A DNA stretch of 64,000 nucleotides from Suillus spraguei. Taxonomy: Eukaryota; Basidiomycota; Agaricomycetes; Boletales; Suillaceae. Position 1 is the first letter of the stretch. The number at the start of each line of letters is the position of its first letter. Position numbers and translations under genes: made by a program. The notes beneath the pieces are model-generated. The model was not told the origin of the DNA and did no database searches. It saw only the letters and a program-made list of their open reading frames with translations. The stretch is taken from assembly GCA_016800925.1 (NCBI GenBank), contig JABCPU010000178.1, forward strand, positions 62,001 to 126,000. Reading direction: 5' to 3'. Below, one piece after another: positions 57,955 to 64,000 of the stretch.

Positions 57955-59616
57955 TCTATGCTTGAGTCGACGTGACCAGTGAGACAGTTTGACACGATGG
58001 TGAAGTTGAAGAAATATTAGTACTACTATATGGTAATATCGCAGATTGAAACTCGATTTGTCCAAGTCACTGCCACCGTAGAGGGTTAAGTTCTGATAGG
58101 TTGGTCTGAGTTGTCCGAGTCGTTCATCATGATTTCTGGCTGATGCTGGGTGTTCACTGAGTTAGTACTAGTAAAAGACTCGATGTTTGATTTTCACTTA
58201 CCTCATCTAACTGCCTGTTAACCCCAGCAACACAATGTGGCCAGACTGGGCAGGAAGCGCCACGTGATTGAAATTGAAGATGCAGCAGGGTCGCTGTCTT
58301 CCAATCAGTGACTGGACCCTAAAGTAATCTCCATTACCTTGAGGTAGTACTAGTATTACTAGGTTTTTGGGGCTTCAATTCAATCATAGCTCGACTAGAA
58401 TAGCCCTGAATACTACCACCGGTTCTAGATGGCGACCAGACTCTTGGGGGCGACCCGAATCGATGTTTTTGGAAGACACCAGTTTAAGTCATCTGGTTCA
58501 AATGGGACGGTTCTAGCTGTCACACACAAACACCACTTTGAATCAATTTTGCTTTGCCTCGTGCACAACTTGTGCATGCGATCATGACTCGTTGCTCAAG
58601 ATGTCACAGTGGGATCCGAGTATCGAAGATACTAAAACAAGACATGTTCACAAATAATGATTGTAGTACAACGCCTAGTATGATACAGTGAAGTTCGAAT
58701 CAAGAAACAGATCCCAAGAAAGACGATGACTCGAACTTAAATATGGTGAAGCCAGTGATGTAGCTTACATGTGTATAGATATCCTTCGTAAGGACTCATC
58801 CACATCTAGAGGTGCACCGACACTCCCATCATTGGGGTGTGATAGTAGTGGATCTGAGACACGAAATCGTTGTGGGATCACATGTTGAGGAGGTGAAATG
58901 GGAGGGCGGCCGCTGTTTCTGCATTGGGAATGTCTCATATTCTGCTACATGGATCTCCTGTATAAATAAATTGTTATTGTAGCAAAAAGCAGGAAGACTA
59001 ACCTCTATACCAGGATCATGATCCTGTTCATCCTGCTGGACAGATTATGAGTTCCAATCCAAGGACAGAGACCTACGAATACCACGTTACCAGTAGAACG
59101 GGCCTGGGAAGCAAACTCGGACGAGACCGTGACATCCTACCGTGACACACGTATCACATTGGGATAACATTGTGACTAAGCGCGAGAATTTCACTTCCAT
59201 ATAATGTGAATCTACAGGTGCGAGTTCTTCGGATTGGAGTTCTTCAGTTCTCGCCGGTTCTCGGTTCTCGCCGGCGCTTCGCTTTCCTTTTGTTGGCATT
59301 GAATGTGCAAACCCTTGTTCAACAATGTCCGCCCATTTGCATTAATGCACAAGGCTCGATCTCATAAAACTGATCAACACATGTACACCAAAAGCGGAGC
59401 TGACATATGCATATGTTACTCTTGTAAGCAAAACAGAATATTCCAGCGGAGACTTTCCTCAATACCTCTGATGCACAATTTTCACTCCTTCAAGTTCGGT
59501 TCTCATTCGTTTTTCTACTATGCCTGTTACGACTCGTCTGATTTGAACCCCGCCAACCTCAGGCTCCAATGTTTCAGAATCAATTATATGTTCGATCTCC
59601 CTTTCTTGTACCTTTA
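57955..59616. other. Intergenic, about 1.7 kb
   Basis: No coding signature. A NotI-like GGCGGCCGC word at about 58902 has no annotation meaning. Confidence 0.4.
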
Positions 59617-59805
59617 ACCTTAGTTTGAATATCATTTTAGATTCTGCTCAATCTATTCCTCCGGACTTGAGTTACTTCCAACTCTGGTCATCTTCCGAGA
59701 CTTAGGATTGATTCCTATAAGTCTGCATCTCTGGCTCTACCTTCGGGTAGTCTACCTCTGTTAGTTTCTAGTTAAGGACTCATTCTGAGACTAGTCTTAT
59801 TCCTC
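59617..59805 (-). mobile_element. LTR-like repeat, family B, inverted fragment
   Basis: Reverse complement of about 48000..48180 and of 60030..60215; it abuts the direct copy that starts at 59824, so the two form an inverted pair. Confidence 0.7.
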
Positions 59806-59823
59806 ATATCATCTCCACATTCT

Positions 59824-60540
59824 TGTTAGACTGTACTCAAGGGTAGAGAGATCCGAAGGGCTTTGGCCTCAGTTCATACACTGTGCCCTTTCTCGAGTAA
59901 TGCCCTTATTTCAGGGAGGAGTTAATCGTCTGAAGACCCGGAAGGAGTTGCGTGACGGATCCGGTGTCCGAAGGTGTCGGATATGATATGTCCGAAGGTT
60001 ATTCGGAACGTACGGAGAGGACAGAGATTTAAGGCTAGTTTCGGAACGAGTTCCTAACTAGAAACTAACGGAGATGGACTATCCGAAGATAGAGTCGGAG
60101 GTATAGACTATAGGAATCAATCCTAAGTCTTGGAAGGTGACTTAAAGCGGAGAGTGGCTTAAGTCCGGAGGAGGCAGAATGAGTAGAATCTAAGATGATA
60201 TTCGAACTAAGGTTCTACGGAGATCTACAAGTGGTTTATATACTGTAAGTATCTAAGACAGATAATCAGCAAGTCCGGGACCGAGGGCTATGTACGAAGT
60301 GTAGCGGAAGTCTATTAGTTAATGCACAGCGGATCAGTAAGCATGAATCGGAAATGAACACAGGAAACGGATCAGTAACACAGGACGGAAATATAAACAG
60401 CCGGAGTACCGGTAGCAGGAGAAATGACGAAAGGAGATAGACGCAGATGTACACAAGGGAGTTAAGGTGCGAGAAGTGAGTACATCGATGGTGGTCCGGA
60501 CAAGATCTGTGGACCGGACGGATATAACGACGGATCTACG
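59824..60540 (+). mobile_element. LTR-like repeat, family B, CpG-rich copy
   Basis: Begins TGTTAGACTGTACTCAAGGG and is colinear with 47801..48520 to GGACCGGACGGA. The right end is lost. It keeps CpG at many sites that are TpG or CpA in the 47.8-kb copy. Confidence 0.75.
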
Positions 60541-60588
60541 ATATTCATCTGAATTAAATATTATATACATTCTGGATAACCTTGGATG

Positions 60589-60756
60589 TGTCATACCTGA
60601 TACCTTCAGATGTCCGGATCCATCATGCAACCACTTCCAGATCTTCGGACATATACCTACCCTCTGAAATAAGGGGCATTACTCGGAAAGGGGCACAGTG
60701 TATGAACTGAGGCCAAAGCCCTTCAGATCTCTTACCCTTTGAGTACAATCTTAACA
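60589..60756 (-). mobile_element. LTR-like repeat, family B, short inverted copy
   Basis: 168 bp running TGTCATACCTGATACC to GAGTACAATCTTAACA on the plus strand, matching the first 170 bp of family B in reverse. The flanks GGATG and GGTTG are only near matches, so a target duplication is uncertain. Confidence 0.65.
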
Positions 60757-61135
60757 GGTTGTTGATGTACTCTGCAGCAGAGCTGAGAACCTGTTGCTTG
60801 AAGTTGCCTGCCACTTCAGCCTCTGAGCAATGATCATATAGATAGTTGACAAGGGCTGCAGTCTTGCCATCATTCCACTGGGTGGGGGGGGCCTTGGACT
60901 GAGGGGGAGCATTAACTTCAGGTTGGGCCATGAGAAGAGTGGTGTATTGGGCACAGATTGCAGTGATTGCAACAGCACCAGCAAAAAGCCTCTTATGCTG
61001 CTCTAGGGTAAGATAAGGGTAGACATCCTTGATAATATGTACAGTAAGGAGAGAAGCAAGGTTCAAGCTCCGACATCTCAGAACAATGCCAATGAACATT
61101 CTGTAAACATTGCCAAAGTGAATATTGGCCAACAT
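60757..61135 (-). pseudogene. Myb/SANT-like Harbinger partner protein, N-terminal part
   Basis: The minus-strand frame has MAQPEVNAPPQSKAPPTQWN then GKTAALVNYLYDHCSEAEVA and GNFKQQVLSSAAEYINN, a Trp-containing SANT/Myb-like helix set. It runs directly into repeat B at 60756, where the coding similarity ends. The upstream 25 codons (AHKRLFAGAVAITAICAQYT region) may be untranslated or part of the transposase end. Confidence 0.5.
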
Positions 61136-61299
61136 TGAGTTTCCAAACTAGCTCTTACTGTTTGGAAGCCACAGCAGTGGCCCAAATATTTGTAAGCACA
61201 TTTGGATTTCCACAATCAACATTAGATTTAGACATTTTGATGCGACAATATAGACACCTAGTAAATACTTGCATATTTTTTAAAAAGTGTGAAGCCTAC

Positions 61300-61460
61300 A
61301 AAAAAGAGGTTCGAACGGGTTCGAACCTATTCACTACCAGCCCGAACCCAGAACCTCTGGAAAGGTTTGGTTCTGAGTCTTGGCCGGACCTTGGACTGGA
61401 CCATGCATCCAGTTCGGAAAGGTTCAGGTTCGAACCGAGGATCGGAACCGGACTGCGGCA
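61300..61460. repeat. GGTTCGAACC-rich low-complexity tract
   Basis: Repeated GAACC/GGTTC words (GGTTCGAACC, CCAGTTCGGAAAGGTTCAGG) form local inverted repeats. This resembles sub-terminal repeats of DNA transposons and lies beside the SANT-like fragment. Confidence 0.55.
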
Positions 61461-61737
61461 GCACTAGGCACGGCGCGGCATGATGATAGTAGATGACAAA
61501 GCTATGGGTATATTTATCTTGTAGTATTCACACAAAAATAAACTTAATTGTACATGAAAATCGAGTAGAAATCGTAGGTGAATCCGATGGTAACGTTTAA
61601 AGTTGGAAGCCGATTCACCGTTTTGAATCGGACAATAATCGATGTCAAAATCGTCATCGAATCGTCAACTTTGACTGTCACTAATGCAAAAGATACCCTG
61701 CAATAGGATATCAAAATCAGCTCCTGGTTAAATTACT

Positions 61738-63864
61738 TCAACATACTTTAAATGTCTTCCAGCAGCCTCGGGAATCATCAACGGGATTTGGAGCGTATGG
61801 AAGAGCATCTGTAGCGTATGGAGCGGGATCTTGAACGGGGTTTGGAGCGATTAGAACGGGGTTTGGAGCGATTTGAACGGGGTCTGGATCGTTTATGACA
61901 TTTGGATAGTATGGATCGTTTGGATCGTTTGGAATATTTGGATAGTATGGATCGTTGAGATAGTATGGATCGTTTGGATCGTTTGGATTGATTGGAACAG
62001 ATTTTGGAACGTTTGGAGCGTGTAGAACGGGGTTTGGAACGAGGTTTAGAAAGTCTGGAACGTTTGGAGCGTTTGGAACGCCTGGAACAGAGATCGTAAC
62101 GGGGGTTGGAGCGGGGACTGTAATGTCTGGCATGCTGGGCGTATTAACACTCATACCCTCTCTGATAGCGTCTAGGAGAATATCGTCGTAATCACCAGCA
62201 ACCTCCCACATTGTGAAACCGCGCAGCCCAGTCTCCTCAATAAACTTGCCCTTGACAGCGAAAGACTGGGGATTGTCGAAGGAGATCATAACTTGCGAGG
62301 TTTCATTGTATGCATACGGCTGTAAAGCAGTGAAATCAGCACTGCTGCTGCAATATGTGATCAAAGATGGAAATCTTACAGTTTGACTGCATTCATCATA
62401 TCTGACGTGAATGCCATCAGCGGGCGTGCCATTTTTGTTAAGGAAGCCGGCGTCCACAAGGCCCCAAAATCTGAATGAGCCACCTGGGCCATGTCTCACG
62501 CCACAAACATCGACACTACTAATGTCATCCCACGCGTCACCCAAGGGCTGCTTTGAGGTGTCGAAAGCGGGGTATGCAGCTAGCGTCCTCCCGCTATGCT
62601 CATCTGGCGTCTTCGAGTCAGGTAAATCTGGTGTGTTTGTGCCAGGCTCATCTGGCGTTTTCATGCCGGGCTCATCTGGCGTCCTCTTTCCAGGCTCATC
62701 TGGCGTCTTCCAAGAAAGGCAGACCTTGCGTATTCGTGCCAGATACATTTTTCGTCTTCAAGACAGGAAGCAATCTGGCATGCGCGTACCAGGTAAATCT
62801 GGCGTGTTCGTTCCAGGTACATCTAGCGTCTCCGGGTCAGAGTCGAAGGCGGCAGAGGGAGACACTGAGAACGAATGGCCGTACGAAGCAACTCCAAGCA
62901 CGATCTTATTAATCGGCATGCCTGCGGCAGTCCAAGCCTTGATCGCAGAAATGGCCGAGCCCTGTCGGTTCTCGGGCGAGGCGCAAGTATCGTTCAACGG
63001 TGCGTTTGGCCCCACATGCGTAGACAAAGGGCCCCAGATGTCGTAGTTCATCAAGGTAATGTAATCGAAGACTTGTGCAAAACCGGAGACGTCAGCAGAA
63101 GGTTTTCCGCTAGCGTCTGTGAAGGGTTCAAGGGATACCGCGGCTGAGACTATCAGATTTATCCCCGCTGTGTTTTTGCGAAGCTCTTGGAGGAATTGAA
63201 GATAATTGGACGTATCATTGACGCTAATTATATTGCAACCGACACCCTGCTTGCCAGGATATTCCCAGCTGTTTGAAATCAAGGACAGCTGGAGTTAGCG
63301 CATGAACTTGATCTAACAAGTATCCACGTACCTGAACTGGATGCCATCAAGCTTGTATTTATGAACAAAATCTGTCAAGGTCTTGACAAATGTCGTCCGG
63401 TTTTCAGATGTGGCAATGTTGGAAGAGAACCAAACACTCCCAAGCCAGCCTCCAACCGCAACATGGGCTTGAACACCCTGCACGTGCCTTAGACATCAAT
63501 TGTAACAACGATAAACCATCGCTCACATGTGACTGGGCATCGGAAACAAACTGAGGAAGTAGATTGCCATCAGTGCCGTCTAGGCTTAGACTGTCGACGC
63601 TTGAAGTGGTGTTTCTAAGAGACATTATCGCGTAAATCACCCGCCAAAGTGACATGCAATTAAGCCAGCACAAGAAACTTACGCAAATGCGTAGTACATG
63701 GTATTGTACTTCTCCCAGCTGATTTTATGCACCGGGTAACTTTCGGTAGCATGCCAGGTAGGATACCAACCTCCTATGACAGGGGGAGGTTTAGATTTGG
63801 CGGGATATTTGCTCGCGCTCACAGAGCACAGAACAAGAAGAGGCACAGTGAAGATAGATAGCAT
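61738..63864 (-). CDS. Secreted GH18 chitinase-like protein with altered catalytic motif, internal repeats and one in-frame stop
   Basis: Exons complement(61738..62319, 62380..63268, 63332..63477, 63527..63614, 63683..63864) give 629 codons. A signal peptide (MLSIFTVPLLVLCSVSA) leads to VIGGWYPTWHA, VAVGGWLGSVWFSSN, then YKLDGIQFSWEYPG at the DxxDxDxE site: the first Asp and the proton-donor Glu remain, but the second and third Asp are Gln and Ser. FDYITLMNYDIWG, IVLGVASYGHSFSVS and RGFTMWEVAGDYDDILLDAI complete the TIM barrel. A 30-bp repeat tract and a C-terminal Asn/Asp/Pro/Tyr repeat are present. An in-frame TGA at 62758..62760 lies in the repeat tract. Intron 62320..62379 (60 nt) is stop-free. 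Family members hydrolyse chitin; this one may bind or cut poorly. Confidence 0.85.
61800..62080 (-). repeat. Intragenic repeat coding NDPYYPN/APNPV tail
   Basis: Units of 15-27 nt code NPNDPNDPYYLNDPYYPN and IAPNPVLIAPNPVQDP after the catalytic domain. This looks like a linker or wall-anchoring stalk. Confidence 0.8.
62595..62860 (-). repeat. Intragenic 30-bp tandem repeat coding TPDEPG-type units
   Basis: About eight copies of a 30-nt unit with the core ACGCCAGATGAGCCTGGC code KTPDEPGMKTPDEPGTNTPD-like peptide in the middle of the GH18 domain, between SPSAAFDS and the GRTLAAYPAFD segment. The central copies (62700-62790) are degenerate and include the in-frame TGA. Confidence 0.85.
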
Positions 63865-64000
63865 AGCTAGCGAACTCGAGAGACTGATAGAGATCGCGGT
63901 TGTAGCGACGACTTCTTATAGCCCCCTAGTGTTGATCTGTGCGAAATAAAAATCGATGTGGGATCAAATCCTTGGCATCGCAAATTTGAATGCCTACAAT
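63865..64000 (-). promoter_or_regulatory. Upstream region of the chitinase gene
   Basis: A TATA-like CTATAAG on the minus strand lies about 50 nt before the ATG (near 63914-63920). This could mark the core promoter. Confidence 0.35.

Overview
The window reads as nuclear DNA of a mushroom-forming basidiomycete (Agaricomycetes). Conserved genes carry many introns of about 45-70 nt, including a 12-nt microexon, and several families restricted to or expanded in Agaricomycetes are present (FunK1 kinase, DUF6532, DUF6698). I cannot name the species. Domain names come from my own reading of translated sequence; no database search was run.

Left part, about 1-34 kb, is ordinary gene space: the N-terminus of an ABCB multidrug transporter (-), eIF3e (+), an uncharacterised coiled-coil protein (+), a short-chain dehydrogenase (-), an intron-containing tRNA-Thr, a delta-9 acyl-CoA desaturase with cytochrome b5 domain (-), a phosphatidylserine decarboxylase (+), anthranilate phosphoribosyltransferase (-), a broken GH3-family gene (-), a FunK1 kinase (+), a cytochrome P450 (+), two uncharacterised proteins, the mitochondrial phosphate carrier (-) and riboflavin gene RIB3 (+). 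They serve unrelated housekeeping pathways (translation, lipid, tryptophan, riboflavin, phosphate transport); I see no biosynthetic cluster.

Right part, about 36-61.5 kb, is a repeat island: two solo LTRs of one family in opposite orientation with perfect 5-bp target duplications (39.1 and 51.6 kb), a Ty3/gypsy relic lacking reverse transcriptase, fragments of a PIF/Harbinger-like element, five copies or pieces of a second LTR-like family, four minisatellite or tandem arrays, a MITE-like element inside a DUF6532 gene, and decayed lineage-specific genes (DUF6532, DUF6698). The decayed genes share C-to-T nonsense changes, often CGA to TGA, and repeat copies differ at CpG sites, which suggests CpG-directed mutation.

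The window ends with a secreted GH18 chitinase (-) whose DxxDxDxE motif is altered and which carries two internal tandem-repeat tracts and one in-frame stop. A second theme is the single-base frameshift: the desaturase, the decarboxylase and two uncharacterised genes each splice to a length that is one base off a multiple of three, and the P450 may do so too. Sequencing error and true decay cannot be separated here.
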